A stretch of DNA of 64,000 bases from Campylorhamphus procurvoides (GCA_013396655.1 WBMV01003156.1:2685361-2749360), one strand, 5' to 3'. Shown: positions 1-13,799, numbered from the stretch's first letter. Numbers and translations: made by a program. Notes: generated from the sequence alone by a model not told the origin.

Positions 1-2430
1 CGTGGAGATGGTTCTTAGCAGTGATGAGGAGGCTGTCTGAAAAAAGGAAAAGAGGAATTCAATATCAGTGGCCACAATAAACTGTGTTACTACTTCAAAA
101 GCTTCAAGTTCCGTACAATAAAGCAAGAGAATGAAGAAAGAGACTAAGCAGGACATTTAGTAGCAGCCCCCTTAGTTGCAGACTAAGGCAACCAAGCCCA
201 GTCCAACCTGCCCAGCTTTTCATGCTAAGCCATAACAGGCCCCAAAACATCTTTAACTCAAACTATATAAAAATTGAACTTATTTTTTTCTGGTGAGGTG
301 GGAGGACAAAGGCAAAGGGACAACCATGACAAATAAATTAGCAAAAGAGGCCCAGTGCCAGGCAGTTGACAGAGCAGTTTGACATGGACAGTGCTGCCAA
401 AACAATGCATATGGGGAGAAGCCCTGAAGGACCTCCAGCAGTCCAAGCCCCACAGAAATGTGGCATTCCTCTTCCCTCCCTCAAGTCTCCAGTGAATACA
501 TCTCTGTTTCAAAAGTACGTGGGCCTATCAAGCTGTGGTCTCAGCTCCAATCTGAGCAGCAGCTTTCCCTGTGGCTTTCAGCCTCTGGTGCACATGGTAG
601 ACATGTCCTACCCCACACAGCCACCTCTGGCACAGAGACTTGAAGGCAGCACCTGGAAGAGCACTAGTGCTGGTGGCAGGGCTTCAGTGAGAACAAACAC
701 GCTCATAACAAGTCCTGCCTGTCCACAAATAAGGCTGAACTCGAAGATGTGTAATACAGATGTCCTAATGTGAGGTCTAAATTAACTTAGTCTGTGATTA
801 ATTGGACCCATCACAATTTACACATAATCTGTAATTTATGCCATGCTGCATCAACCAAGCATGTGGTTTACTGTACACACAGAACAAGATGATTTAGATT
901 ACAGAGAGACATGCTGAAGTGACATACAGCAGACCCATCGTGGAGGGAAGGGGAGGAGAACTGGAAAGGGCTCTGAGTGAGAAACCTGTGTTTGCTCACC
1001 CTTGTTATCACGCTTCCTTTGTGAAAGCTGTAACTCCAGCAGCAAGGTGTGCCAATCAATGTGACACGGTGACACAAAGATGTAGATTAGAAGTAAAGAG
1101 GGTTAAAATGAATTCCTGTATCGGCTACTCCTACTAATACTTCTTTAGAGTTTTTGTCACCTTACACTTTTGGGCAAGCTCTTCGCAGGCATGCATTATG
1201 GTGGCAGAGCTCTATGGCTGCCACATGTCTCAGATCTTTCCTTGAATTCTCTCCAACTTCTTCCCTCCCTTTGCTCCACATCCTGGTGCAGCTTCAAGCA
1301 GCCTTCCTGTTTCTGGTTTTACATCAGTTCCTACTGTCTCCAGCATTCCCTTCTCTTCAGGCAGGCACCATTTACCAAGAAATTTGTATAATAAAAAATT
1401 CTTGTAATTGCTTTGTAAATGCATAAATAAATTTCTTTTATTGCAAATATGAACAGACCTGAATGCATGAATAAATGATCACACAAAGTGAGGGCCTCAG
1501 TGCATGTAGTTGTCCTGCTGGTGTTTGAACTGCATTGCCAACTAGGTCCTGCCCTGTTGGCCTCCATTAAGAAATCTTGTGGCAGAAAGGCTCAGTGCAT
1601 AATGAGACCTGGGGTACTAACTGCATTAGTTACAGAAACAAGGGATTCACTGATTTTCTGGTGCAATTCTGACTGGCTGACAGCACTGACATTTTTGTCT
1701 GTTAGAAATGATGATATTGTCAACAGTTAGGGCCTAGTAAGAAGGTTTCTCTGCATGAAGTCAGGCTTGAGTGTTACACTTAATCTGCAGTTACATTTTA
1801 AATTGCATTTATATTATAGCTTAATTGAAGTGTGCATATGATTTCCCACAAATAGTACTTTCAGCTGTTATACTGTATCAATAATAATTATAATAATTTA
1901 TACATTCATTCCACTCAGATCATGTGCGATATGCTTCAGAATAACTAGATCTTTGACAACAGCTGTAATAGCTAATAACTGTCACTACCGTCACATGAGG
2001 TGCTTGAAGCTTCATAAACTCACCTCTAAGGACTCTCCTCTTTCTAGCAACATCTTTGATCATTTCCAGCTAGGATTTCAGCCCTGGCCACACCATAACA
2101 ACTTCTCTGTTCATACAGAAAATACATTCTTGCTCTCTTCTGCCAGCTTAATTTCTCTATTCAAATTCATTGACTAAAAAATAACCAGGCTTTTGTTTAC
2201 AGTGATTACAAATGCATAATCCTGCCTAGGCTTTGGAATTTTGCACAGCATATTGGCAATTAATATCCAATTAATGCTTGTGGACCCATTGACTATGTTA
2301 CATATCCACAAAGCAAACTGTTGACACATTCATTTATATTTCAAACTGCATGCTGTAAACTATATAGTATAGGGAGTACGCTGAAAACTCTTAGCATATT
2401 CCAAACTCTGGTACAACTCCCCGGGAACAT
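1..2430. other. Unique noncoding DNA, no gene recognised
   Basis: AT-rich single-copy-looking sequence with stop codons in every frame. The longest open stretch (366-773, +, 135 codons) has no recognisable domain, signal peptide or membrane segment. No transposon hallmark (CR1 tail, LTR, tRNA-like box) was seen. Exons or enhancers could be hidden here but nothing in the sequence alone supports one. Confidence 0.6.
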
Positions 2431-2558
2431 ACCATCACAAAAAACAAAACAAAAAATACCCACAAACAAACAAAAACCCACAGAAAAACCAACTAACCAT
2501 CAACAACTGCAAAAGAGGCCCAACATCTTGAAAGTGAAGAAAAAAAAAAAAAAAAAAA
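2431..2558. repeat. A/C-rich low-complexity tract ending in a 19-A run
   Basis: From about 2431 to 2511 the + strand is almost only A and C, with CAAA, AAAAC and AACC-like words. After a short mixed spacer a run of 19 A follows at 2540-2558. It is simple-sequence DNA. The A run is not preceded by anything I recognise as a retrocopied transcript, so a processed pseudogene is not called. Confidence 0.8.
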
Positions 2559-4104
2559 GCAAATCCAGGGATTTTCACTGTGTAGAAAATACAGAAGTAA
2601 ATCACCATAGGAAAAAAAATAGTTCATGGTGTTTACTAGGAAAAGGACTCTGGCAGAGGGTCGTGCTACTTCTGTGTGAGAAATAAATAGTGGATATCTA
2701 AAAGTAACTTCCCATGAGTGGCCATAGGTACGGGTATAGCTGTAGACGAAGAACAAGCTGCAGGGGATGCAAACTAGAATACAAGAAAATAGAGAGGATG
2801 CAAATTTGCATGCTGTAAAACTGAAACAGAATATAACTTTCAAAGAAGTGGGATTAACTTAAGGAATCCCAGAAGCTGCGACACACACCATGCATTTTCT
2901 TTCTGGCTCAAAAATACTCTCTGTCTTAATGAAAAGCTGTTATATAGAAGTACATCTTCTAGGTTTCCAAAAAGAGTCCTCAGGGTTCCAATAGGTTCCC
3001 AACTGGGAGCCCTTTTCATTAGAATGGAACTGAATGGCTTCTGCTAATAAGGCAATATTTCAAATATTCAAACATCTTATGCTAAACTTTAGCATTTCAT
3101 TGAGCTACAAATTCATGTAATCACAGGATATGTTACTTAACAGTTTTAAAAAAAAATAATTCTGTCTTTGCTGTGCTTAAACAAGTGAAAATACAATTAA
3201 AAAATAGGTCCTATAACTTAGGTGGCATAAAGAAGTATGGCCTGGAAAAATAATAAACACCTCCAGTTACAAGCACAGATTGTTTGCTGCTACAGGAAGC
3301 ATCCTGAAATTACTACAGTAACTGAAGATGATAACAAAAATTACCAAAATATGACAGATAAAAAGAAAGATGTTTGTTCAAAAAGAATATATCTACATCT
3401 AAATGACTGAAGTGGCAAAGTTAACCACAGCTCTTCTATGAGAGACACACAGTGACTGTACAATCAGTATTCATTTGGAAAGCAATACTTTAAAAGGCTG
3501 ACTTTTATTTCTTTGATTTTAAATAAGAGACATCAAAACTAAAATGTCAACATGTTTAAAATTATTTAAACTGAAGGTCTTTCAGGCTTTGTATTAATTT
3601 TTGTGCTCAGAATAAATTTGTAACAAGTCTTCAAAATAATAACCATTCTTTCACAGAATATGGATCAAATAATTTGCAGTACACCTTAGACACTTTGCTA
3701 ACTTCTAATTTTTAGAAAACTTTCAAAAAATATGCTGATACTACTGCAGGTTTAGTGTTATATATTTAATGGGTTTTGAACTTAAGCAGACTTTAAACAA
3801 ATAAGTTTAAAAAATAAAATAAATATGTAATATTAATATTACAATATTAAATATGTAATTCTACACTACATATTAATTTAATTAGATGGACTTTACAGTA
3901 GGAGGATGTTCAGATAGCCTACAGTTCAAATGAATATATCCTAAAAGATTAGCTCTAAATTGATTTGCAGGGCACACAGGCAGATATGGACAGTTTTGAT
4001 GTTTGTGTGTGTGCCCTGCAAAAAACTGGCATCAACAAACACATAAGAGACCCCAAATCTCTCTTTACAGTCACCTTCTGCACTAGTCAGAAAAGCTGCT
4101 GGCA
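2559..4104. other. AT-rich noncoding DNA with a 16-bp palindrome
   Basis: No gene or repeat family is recognised. Around 3810-3890 the sequence becomes very AT-rich. A perfect 16-bp palindrome, GTAATATTAATATTAC, sits at 3827-3842. The word AAATATGTAAT occurs on both sides of it (3821-3831 and 3850-3860). Confidence 0.6.
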
Positions 4105-5344
4105 AACACAAGCACTGAGAGAACTGGTCGAAGTCACTGCAAGGTGACTATTGATTACTTGAGAAAGGTCTTTGTGATTGTGGGAGATTTTGGAGGAATG
4201 GGAAGAAAACAAATGGCACTCATTTTCAAGAGGGGTAAGGAATATCTGGATAACCTGGGAAAGTGATGCAGAAAATCCTCTTAGAAACACGCAAATCACC
4301 CCTGACACCACTTCCCAGTGTATGAAAGACCAGAAGGTGACCAGGAGAAGACAGCAGGGGTTTACAAACAGAAATGATGCGGGACCAACCTGACAGCCTT
4401 TCATGAGGAGGTGATTGGCTCAGTGATGGGCAGGAGTTGGTGCTTTTTATCCTGACTTTAGCAAGGCTTTCAACACTGTCTCCATAACATTCTCATTAAA
4501 AAAAACCCTGTATGGACTAAGGAAGTGGCCAGTGGGGTGTACTGAAAACTAGCTGAACTGCTGGGCTCAAAGGCTGGAGCTGTAAAAAGTCCAGCCAGAG
4601 ATCTGGCAGGAGTCTTACGAAGTTCAGGAAAGGGATGTACAAAGTACTGCACAGAGAGAAGAACCACCACATGGGCCAATATAAGCTGGGGATCTAAAAA
4701 CACTTTTCCAAAAATGGATCTGGTGGACACCAAGCTGGCATGAGCCAGCAATATGCCCCTGCAGCAGAGAAGGCTGATGTTACCCTGGGCTGCATTAGGC
4801 AGGCTGTTGCCAGCAGGTCAAGTGAGATGATCCTTCCTCCCTGCTGAGCCTTGGTCAGACAGTGCACCAATATGAGAGAAGCACAGATAAAATGGAGTGA
4901 GTCCACCCAGAGGCCATAAAGAAATGTTTAAGTGATGGGACCACCTTTCAGATGAGCAGAGGTTGAACAAGCTGGGACTGCTCCTCAGTCTGGAGCTGAG
5001 AAGGCTCAGGGAGATTTTATCAACAGAATTAAATATTTGATGGAAGGGAGTAGAAAAGACAGAGTCACACTCTTCTCTTTGGTGCCCACTGGGAGGATGA
5101 GAGACAAGGGGCATATATGGAAATAGAGGAAATTCCACAGAGACTTAATAAGAAAAATAGATTACTGCAAGGATGGTCAGTTGCTGGAACAGGCTGTGGA
5201 GTCTCCATTCTTGGAGATATTTAAAACCAAAGTTGACATTACCCTGAGCAACCTGCTCTCGCTGACCCTGCTCTGAGCAGAGAATTAAGAGTAGATGATC
5301 TCCAGAGGCGTCTTCCAGCCTCAGTTGGCCTGTAGTCTGTGAAA
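4105..5344 (+). mobile_element. CR1 LINE, 5'-truncated, internal deletion
   Basis: This is a non-LTR retrotransposon fragment of the avian CR1 family. The reading order follows CR1 ORF2: the stretch from about 4105 matches the region upstream of the reverse transcriptase core. The sense-frame motif DFSKAFNTVS is encoded at 4454-4483, corresponding to the conserved catalytic block usually read DFSKAFDTVSH. Around 4580-4600 the sequence jumps to the later block ending in a cysteine-rich 'KVLHLGRN'-type region, so roughly 230-270 bp, including the FADD catalytic site, are absent. The 3' end closes at about 5344 with the usual 'GATGATCTCC...CTTCCA' signature and a decayed tail. Stops and frameshifts are frequent, so it cannot encode protein. 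CR1 copies are typically truncated at the 5' end and lack clear target-site duplications, as here. The subfamily is not assigned. Confidence 0.9.
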
Positions 5345-8022
5345 TTTCATCAGTTTATGGGCTGAGCAATAGTTTCTGGAAGCACTCCAAGACACACAGA
5401 ACACCTCTTAGGAACTCACAGCCCAAAAAAAAAAAGCCTCCATAGACTTATTGCACCAGGAAAAAATGATTTTCTTGGTTACTATTTAGGGCTAAGGCAT
5501 TTTTCACTTTCTAGATAAGAATTTACCAGATAAGAAGCAAATAACTTTGGTGTCTACAGTAGGCAGATTTAAGGAAAAAAACTCTGTCTGCGTTTTGAAC
5601 AAGTCCTTGTTCAAATAATATCCTTTCTTCATTTAAGAGGAGGATTAGTGGTCAAGTAAACTTTGCTTCATATTTGCCTGCAACATCTCAAGAGCAAAAT
5701 GAATCAATTCAGCAGCAGCAACAGCTGGGAAGAGTTGGCAAAACAACTGTTAAATCAGCTTAAGATAACATGCAAAAATTAGCAAGCCTTTTTGGGGGAG
5801 GAAAGGGCTTATTTAGTAGTTAAAGCAGTACGGCAATGGATGTGCATGATTCAGAGAAATGGCAAAATGGCAAAAGGACTAAAGAGAAAGTAAGAGCTGA
5901 CAACACTGTCAGTAGAAAGACTTTGGGCTTCACAATTCAGCTGCTATTCTGTAAGAAAAATAGGCTTGTCCTTAGAAGTTGAAAGGGTGAATGTTCACTG
6001 ACATTCGGTTTCTTTCAAAATATAAAATGTTTCCAACTATGATTTTCAGCTGTAACAGTTGAAAAACATTATTAAGTTAGCAACTGTGCTAAAACCAGTA
6101 GTAATTTTGAATTGATTCTGTAAAGACATGACATGTTTTGAACAGGAAAGAGAGATGGACAACATAATCCAATAGATTCCTTTCCCAAGGCAAAAATGTG
6201 CCACAACTTACATTCTCTAAAGCTTTACATCAATCAGGTAATCAGGATAGAAATACCATTTCACCAAGGATAACTTTTACTCTTACTAGAGAAATTTGAT
6301 ATAACTAAGTACAAGTTCTACTTATACGCTCTCTAGAAAGCATCTTGAGTCAAGCAACATCTTTCAAAGCTAAACTACTATCACTGACCCATCCTGTATG
6401 CAAGGATACAGGGTATCATGGAACTTTCAAGAGTTATGGAGAAAAAAAAATTAGAATTGTGATAATTTCTTATATTTGTAAAGCTTTTTGTTTACAGTGT
6501 CATACATTCTACTGTTAGGTAACTTCTCCTGGAATCCACCAGGTATTTCGCAGTTTTAAGTTTCCCTCCGTGCTCTTGTTAGAGCTTTCAGAATTGGCTT
6601 ATTTAATTATTAGAAAAAACAGAAAGGTCAGAATCAAGCCTACAACATGCTTGTCCTTTAGAGACTACTATAAAAGGAACTGTTCTCATGTTGGCGAGAA
6701 AACAAGAATTCCTTTTTGTGAAAAGTTACTTGGCTTCACCTTTGGTTTCCATTCAACATCCAATGCAACTGAAACTTTCCCCTCTGTAAACACAGCCTAA
6801 GCAGAGCAAACACTTTAATCTGGATCTTCTGCATTTTTGGAGAGTGAGTAACCATCAGTCAACCCAGCATTTATAAATGTGATCTTAGAATTTGGTGTAA
6901 AAATATACTGATCTCTATTTTCAGCATCGTTTGCTGGGCTTGGAAGCCTGGGACAGGGAGTAAATATAAAATATGGACTAAATCACATGATAAGAAAAGG
7001 TCCACAGTAAATAAAGACAAATGAATAAAAGCAATACTGTTTTATTCCTGGAATCTAGTGGAAAATTATCTGGGGTTTCTAACAATCTTAACTATAAGCA
7101 GCACAAAAAATCCCCTAAATTGAGGGTTGTTTTTTTTTTAATTAATAAGCCTGTACACATCACATCCACAAGCTCACCATCAGTCCATCACGGGTTGATA
7201 ACTTCTCAGTTTGCTTTCCCCTTCATTGTGATGAGCAGCTCCCCTTTCAGCTGGGCAGGATCACTGCCTCTGGGGAGTTCCACCTGGATTTCTCTGCAGC
7301 AAAGAGCTCCTCTGGCCTTTTAGCCTGCTCAGACCCAAACAAACTTTCTCAGGTTTTCTTTTCCTATGAGTTGATCAGCTTTGGGATGAGCTAGACAGCC
7401 AGGAAGGGTTGGGGACTCATACTTTCTAAGTTCAGGAATGCAACAGGATGGCTTTATGTCTAACAGAATTTTTCCCCCTTTTGAAGAAATGGGCACAAAT
7501 ATTCTCAGTTATTCCTATCACCAGCATCAACCATTTACATCAAAACTTGTTCAGGGCTTCTATCCACGTATCTACAGAATCCATCATCCAGGAACTCCAT
7601 AAGGTGCTCTTTAACAGCTCCAATAATGATAACTATATAATATTATTAACTTTTTAGAAAATACAGTGCCTTTATAAATCTTGCAGCAGCTCAGCAGCAG
7701 CAAGGAAGCTTTGAGGTTTGTTCAGAGAGAACTAATTCGTGAACAGTCTTTTCCAAACAAAACCTTTAAAATACTAGGGGATAAAAAAAACAAAAACAAA
7801 AAAAATTGAGAGAACAAGGTGAAGGGAATTATTGAAGTGTTTGTGTGTGATGAGCATAGAGAGGCTTATGAGAGAGGAGGGCAGAGGAAGAGACCTCACA
7901 TTTCTCAACATTGTTATACATACCATCAGTGGAGAGCAAGCTGTGTCAAAGTAGTAATAGGTCTCACTGCAGAAATGTTTCTTATGAGAAGTTGGTACCT
8001 GGTTAACACCAATAAAGAAAGC
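5345..8022. other. Noncoding DNA, no gene recognised
   Basis: AT-rich sequence. Open stretches of up to 100 codons (for example 7021-7323, +) show no domain or compositional sign of coding. A CAG-rich patch near 7681-7705 and A-rich patches near 7785-7805 are ordinary simple sequence. Confidence 0.6.
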
Positions 8023-8099
8023 TTTTTTTCCTTTCATTCCTTCCTTTCCCCCCTGCTTCCTGCCCCTTGGTTTTTCTTCCCCTTCTCCTGCCACTGCAG
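8023..8099 (+). other. Long polypyrimidine tract ending in a splice-acceptor-like CAG
   Basis: From about 8023 the + strand is nearly all C and T for some 70 bases and ends in CCACTGCAG at 8099. This is the composition of a strong 3' splice site. A frame is open through it to a stop at about 8238. A convincing donor is missing downstream: the best candidate, near 8225, reads AAGTGAAA. It could equally be a pyrimidine-rich simple sequence. Only transcript evidence would make it an exon boundary. Confidence 0.3.
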
Positions 8100-10379
8100 T
8101 CCATGCCCTTCACAAGAAAGCACTTTTGCTTTGACAACAGTCTATGAGCCTCCAAGGAATAGCACTGCTTTCTGGGAGAGAAAACTGTTGCCTCACTCAG
8201 AATTCAATCAGAACCTGAATGTACCAAGTGAAAAATAAACCAAGGACATCATTATTGTGTTCCATTGTGATTTGGCTTGCCTTCAAATCTCATACCCTGT
8301 ATATCTGGAATAGCAGCTACGCCTCCATTAGCTGGGCCTTCCAACACTTTAATCAAAGTATCTTTCAGAATAAAAATGCAGAGATGTCAAATTCCAACCA
8401 CCCCTTAAATTCCCTCAACTCCCTGTGCTACACAACATTAAAATCCACGGATAATTCCCTGTAAAACCCAGCGTGCATGTGTGCAGACACCCATCCACAC
8501 AGGCAGGCACGAATTTTAGAACATGGCAAGCAGCAGGGGGTGAGGCAGGGAGGCTGCCCATGGACACGCTGTGCTCACAGCCACGCTCCTGCAGTCAATG
8601 TAGCTGCATTTTCACAAGTGGTAAAAACTTCCATATTTTATAAGAAATACAGGTTATCGTGCATCTAGTACAGCAATGCTGTGTACGCTAGTCCAGTGCA
8701 CATTACAACTAAACTTTCTCCCCTCTTTTTTCTAAGTTTATATTAAAAATATCAAATGCTGGAGTTTCTTTTTTTACTGTGATATTTCTGGAGGACAAGA
8801 GACCCACAGCTTTCTCAGGCTTTACTAACAGCCAGAGGAATGAAGTGGTTAAAAGAAATAGGCACAAAGGGTTTGATTAGCCTGACTCAAACTCACTCTC
8901 TTTTTCTGGGGTGCTCACAAAACCACTAGGGCCCCCAGGGTTCTTCAGAATCTTTAGCAAAGGCAAGGTAAGCAAAATGTGATATTCTGGATCCAAATTT
9001 AGGCCATCTCTACACACGGAAGATTTTTTAGCTTGCTTGCTTGCTTTTTCTAAGGAATCCCAAAACATTATGTTACTTCATGGAAAAGTACGGGAGGGAA
9101 AAAATAAAAATACAACCTTAGGTCTAGCATATTTCTGTAATGTTTTCTATTAGAAAACTTTGACAACTGTATCTTTTTGCTTAATTAACCTTATGCTACA
9201 TCGTGTCTGCTGAATTTGAAGTGCTTCAAGAAAGAAATCAAGTATAAATGTGACATCTTAACTGCTATCTTGTGTGAACATATCCAAAATTACAAGAATA
9301 TATGCTTGTGATACTTAAAAACTATATTTTCAATTTAGAATAAAAGACTGCATACAACAGAAAAAATTTAATCATATATATACAGATTATTTTAAAAGTA
9401 CAGAATTAGAGACTGAAAGGATCAGAAAACCTCCCAAATGTTATCAGTCTCAGGCTCAAAATAATACCCCAAAATTAAAATATGACTCACAAGAAGAACC
9501 AAGAAAGATGATGATTGTCATCTTTCTGTCCTTCAAAACACATTATTAAAAATACTCTGACTTGTTGCACATGTGGCAAGTAACCTAGAAGGGAAGTTTC
9601 TGTGGTCTCTGAACCCAAATGACTCCTTTGTTCCACATGTGTTTTTCTGGGAAGATGAAGGAGCTTGTTCTCTTGCACAGCCCAGTTGGCAAGACATTCT
9701 GCAACACCACACTCCACTAACCATTATTTCTGCTTTCCACAAAGCTCAGTCTTCGATAAGGCACAATAATTTAAAATTCCCAATACCGTTCTGTTTCCCC
9801 TGACAGTGATACCGTATTATCACAAGTGTATCCTCCTCGACAGCAATGTGATGCTATAAAGTTCCACTAAATTTATTGAGGAGTCTTTTTCCAGTGGTTA
9901 GCTGTAACACAGTACAATGGTTATCTTCCTAAATGATAATTAAGCTTTGGGGTAACGCTTAATTGAAAATGTACTGTGAAAATCAACAAGTCAGCTTTTT
10001 CAAGTCAAGGCTGCTTGGTTCACAATACTGTTCAATGTGATTTTGTTTAGCAGTAATCCATGACAAAAATATATGAATCTAATCCTTTTTCCTCTGGAGA
10101 GCATTCTGAAAACATTCCCCTGGACAGTTCTGTGTTTTGAATAATTTCACATTATTAGTCAAGAGTTAACTTTTTTCCTACAAATACTGTACCTTTTCAG
10201 TAAGAAATAAGATGATCTGATCAGTAACTGTGTTCTATTAATAACATAATTGGCTTGTTTCCTTAAAAAAAAATAAAAAATGGAAGAGTTAATTTTCACA
10301 GGATCACCAGTTTTGTATTTAATGTGTTCCCAGACTCCTGTTCCTTGAATATAGTCCCCTGATCAATAATCTTGTTGCA
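8100..10379. other. Noncoding DNA, no gene recognised
   Basis: Mixed AT-rich sequence without recognisable repeats or coding signal. Three overlapping open stretches around 9487-9803 lie on opposite strands and look like chance openings. Nothing else is supported. Confidence 0.55.
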
Positions 10380-10770
10380 AAGAGCCATGGGCAGCGTGGG
10401 AACGAGAAGTGATGGAGCAGACACTATACAAGAGCAGACAGGATGAAGCACTAACTACCCTCCTTGCTCTAGTTAGAGAGTGACTCTCCAAGCAGTTCTG
10501 TCCTCACATCCAAGATCCAAAGAAATGTGGTTCCATCTTCTCCTGTCTCACTGAGCTGTCTTGGGCACCAGCAAATCAGCCCAACAGGAGCCGCTTGCCA
10601 ACCCAGCACTCCCCCCAGGGTGTGGGTGTGTCACTGAGCTCGTGTTGGAGGTGCTTCAATGTGACCCCTGTGCCCCACGCACCCACTGAGGGCTTGTGAC
10701 CATCAGCTGAGCCGAGTGGATCCTTGAGTTCAGCTTTCTCCCAAAGGCATCCCTCTGGGATGTGCCTTGA
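10380..10770. other. GC-richer unclassified patch
   Basis: This stretch is clearly richer in G and C than its surroundings, with C runs near 10610-10620 and a GTGTGGGTGTGTC-like word near 10622. I cannot match it to a known avian repeat and it contains no extended open frame. It may be a decayed transposon fragment or a conserved noncoding block. Confidence 0.4.
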
Positions 10771-13700
10771 TACACAGTCATAAGCACGGAATCTGACATC
10801 CGAGAATTCGCTTCAGGAATGCACTTCTGATCTGAGCTAAAACATGAACCTGGATGCCCCCCTGCTGTGCTACACTCATGGCATCACTCATGGTAAGAGA
10901 CCCCTTATGGCCACCACATTTCAGGCAGGATTAGTTTCTTTTCCGTGCTGGATGATTAATTCTATTTTTAGTTGCTACTTTGTGCAAATCCAAGCAGGGA
11001 AAGAGGATGCCTGTGTGTGACTGCAAGCAGAATTTGGTTCCATGTCAAAATAAGGACGCAGAAAGAGGATTATATCTACTAGAAGGAAGAAATACAGCAT
11101 ATGATACTGAATCCCCTCGGGAGACTGGATTCTGAGATGAAGTTCACAGTAATCTCATCATAATTAAAACAAAATGAAATTTATGATATCTCATTTCCCC
11201 ACCACTTTATTATTTAGGTGTCATTGTCAAAGACTCTGCAGAAATCTAGGAAGAGACAGCCTCTGCCCCAAGGAGTTTCCAGTCTAACTCAGGAAGAAGT
11301 AAACACTGAATAGCTCAGGAAAGAAAGAAAAGCCCTCGGCAATGAATAAGTACCTTTATGTTTTCACAAAGGTCATTCTCAGCAAAAGTGAGACAAAGCA
11401 GGGAATGGAGGACCTGTCTTTACTGCTGTGGCACAAGAGATAACAGACTAGAAAAGTAAAGAGATGAATGCAGAGGTGGACGGAGGGTTGAAGAGGGGTC
11501 TTTAAGAGAAGAGACAGATGTAAAAAACAGTGCAAAGGTGAAAGTGACCACTGTCACCTCCAAGAGCAAAAGATTTTCATCCAAAGAAGCAAAGGAAGCA
11601 TAGGCAACAAGTAGGAGAAGTGACATGTACCCAATGCAGGCTGTGCATAAATTTGAGAGCATTATTTTGGGCACACTTTGTCACAAAGGGCAGAGATAAA
11701 GGTTTTTCCTTTTTTACTGAAATGCAACCACAAAAACCCTTGACAATATCATACAAAAATTACATGAAGAAAGATGTCATGCTTTTTAAAAGAGTGAAGA
11801 TATAGGTGAGGAAATCAATCAGCTAAATAATTCCAAAGGAGTGCTAGGATGTCACCCTATGAATATAGTTATATAACATAATTTAGCAAGTGATTTAATG
11901 GCTCTTATGATGAATGCTATTCATCTGCTACATGCAACTCTGGTTTTCCATTCATATTTTACAAAAGCTCTAACACAACTAATTTTTTTCCTCTGTTTCA
12001 CCTACTACATCTTCAGAGTGCAATTACACCTTTTGAACTAAGCAGCAAATATCTCTCCTCCTTAGCAAGCACCTGCCCAGTTTTCCTTACAGCACTGTCT
12101 CTTTGTCAAGGCTGAGAGCTAGAAGTCTGGGCTGATAATATGATTCCCTTGGAAATGAAGTATATAGAAAAATGAAGAAAACAAATTCTCCTTATTTCTC
12201 CCCAAAGAGGCCTCATGAAAACGGTTGTGGCTTGCTTTAGAGTGTGTGATCTTCCTGCCAACCAGTAGCAAAACTCCCTAGGAGAAATGCATGACATTTC
12301 TTCTTCCCAACCGCACCCCCATATTTTCAGAAGTCAAGTAAACTGTCTCATAGTCATTTAACATGTGATAATGGTCATCTCATTATTCTACCTTACTTGA
12401 ACTGCCAGACTGTGTCCAATAAGCAAAGGGTGGTATCACTGCAGGAGTTCTTAGGCTACAAAACTCTCTAGAAAAATTTTAGCTGATCTAAGTCTTATTT
12501 ATTGCACAAGAAAACACAGTTTGAGTTCATCTTGCAAAAAGGGAAAGTAAATATGGCATAAGACCACACCTGCATCTTGAAATTTTCTGTTTTAAGCTTC
12601 TTTCATGTCAAATATTAAAAAATCTAACATTATCTTTAGATTGCCTTCATGGCATGTTAATGACCATGCAGTCCCTTATATTTTATGGGGGTAAATGACA
12701 GAGTGCATGTATCCGCTGCCTTTTATGATCAGAAAAGAGAGAAAAACAGAAAAATTCTATTAGTATAAAGACACAGGACTAAGCTGAAAGTGGAAGTGCC
12801 AAAACAGAAAATAAAGCAAGGGGCAGGGACCATAGGTCATGTCTGGACAGTACTGACACTTCTTTTTTTTCACCAGCACAATCTGTTCTGAGAGCCTGGG
12901 TGGGGAAGGAAGAAAGATCATCTGGGAGCATGGTAGATGGATTTTAGAGCTCTCTGTCATTCTTTCATTCTTGGCTCTCTTCAGTCTCCTACTCTTGTCA
13001 TCCTCTGTTTTACTTCTTATTGCATGGAAAGGGTAGTTTTAAACCAACAAACAAGTGCAAGTCTGGAAAAGATGCCTGTTTTTTTTTTTTTTCTGGCAAC
13101 TGCATGGGAGAGCTCAGCTGCTGCTGCCTTCGAACAAAACTGACACCCCCTCATTTGGATGATACAGACAGTTCAACAACCAGAGAAGAGCTCTCTTACT
13201 CTGTAAGTTAATATTAGGCAATGAAACTGCATATGCCATTAAAGTTCAAAGAAACTGACTACTCCTTTGATGTGTTGCCAAATTATTAGAATAATGACAC
13301 TATTTTTTTCAAGTGTATCGGTGTGTATTCTCAATTCTCTTTTTTACCCCCATGATTTAATAACTGGTGGACTTCAGAAAGAAATGTATTATTTTTATTC
13401 AAAGGCTCGCTGGGTACTGTTTCAGGAGGACTTCTTTTATATATATAAAGAACAGGATATTAACTCCCTAACAGAGACGAAAAAAAAAATCTCTTTATTT
13501 TCCCCCTCTGGTGTTATTCTCCTTTAGACTTGAAAAGTAAACATTTAAAAATGCATGCTGTTAGTGGGCTGTGTAGTACTACACTGCTCTGTCAAAGTGA
13601 ACATTGTGATAAATTATGTCAGTCTGTTCATACTTACAATCATCTTCCACTTCCTCATACCAAAGCATGTGAGCAGACATGAAATCTCTCCACAAAACAG

Positions 13701-13799
13701 AGGAAAAAGAAAACAACAGCAAAATATTTCTTGGCAAAGTGTATTCCAACTTTGCTGCTCCAGTAGCTTTTGCTGAATTAGGCTTGTCCCTGCATGATG
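10771..13799. other. Noncoding DNA, no gene recognised
   Basis: AT-rich unique-looking sequence. A 14-base T run lies at 13079-13092. Open stretches (up to 86 codons, 13267-13527 +) carry no recognisable domain. No CR1, LTR or SINE hallmark is seen. Confidence 0.55.

Noticed and set aside
366..773. Open frame of 135 codons on the + strand
   Set aside because: No recognisable domain, ordinary composition and overlap with other frames. Length is within chance for 64 kb.
2540..2558. Poly-A tail of a processed pseudogene
   Set aside because: The preceding sequence is low-complexity A/C DNA with no transcript-like content, and no flanking direct repeat was found.
4470..5138. Minus-strand open frames around 4.5-5.1 kb
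   Set aside because: They are antisense to the CR1 element on the + strand.
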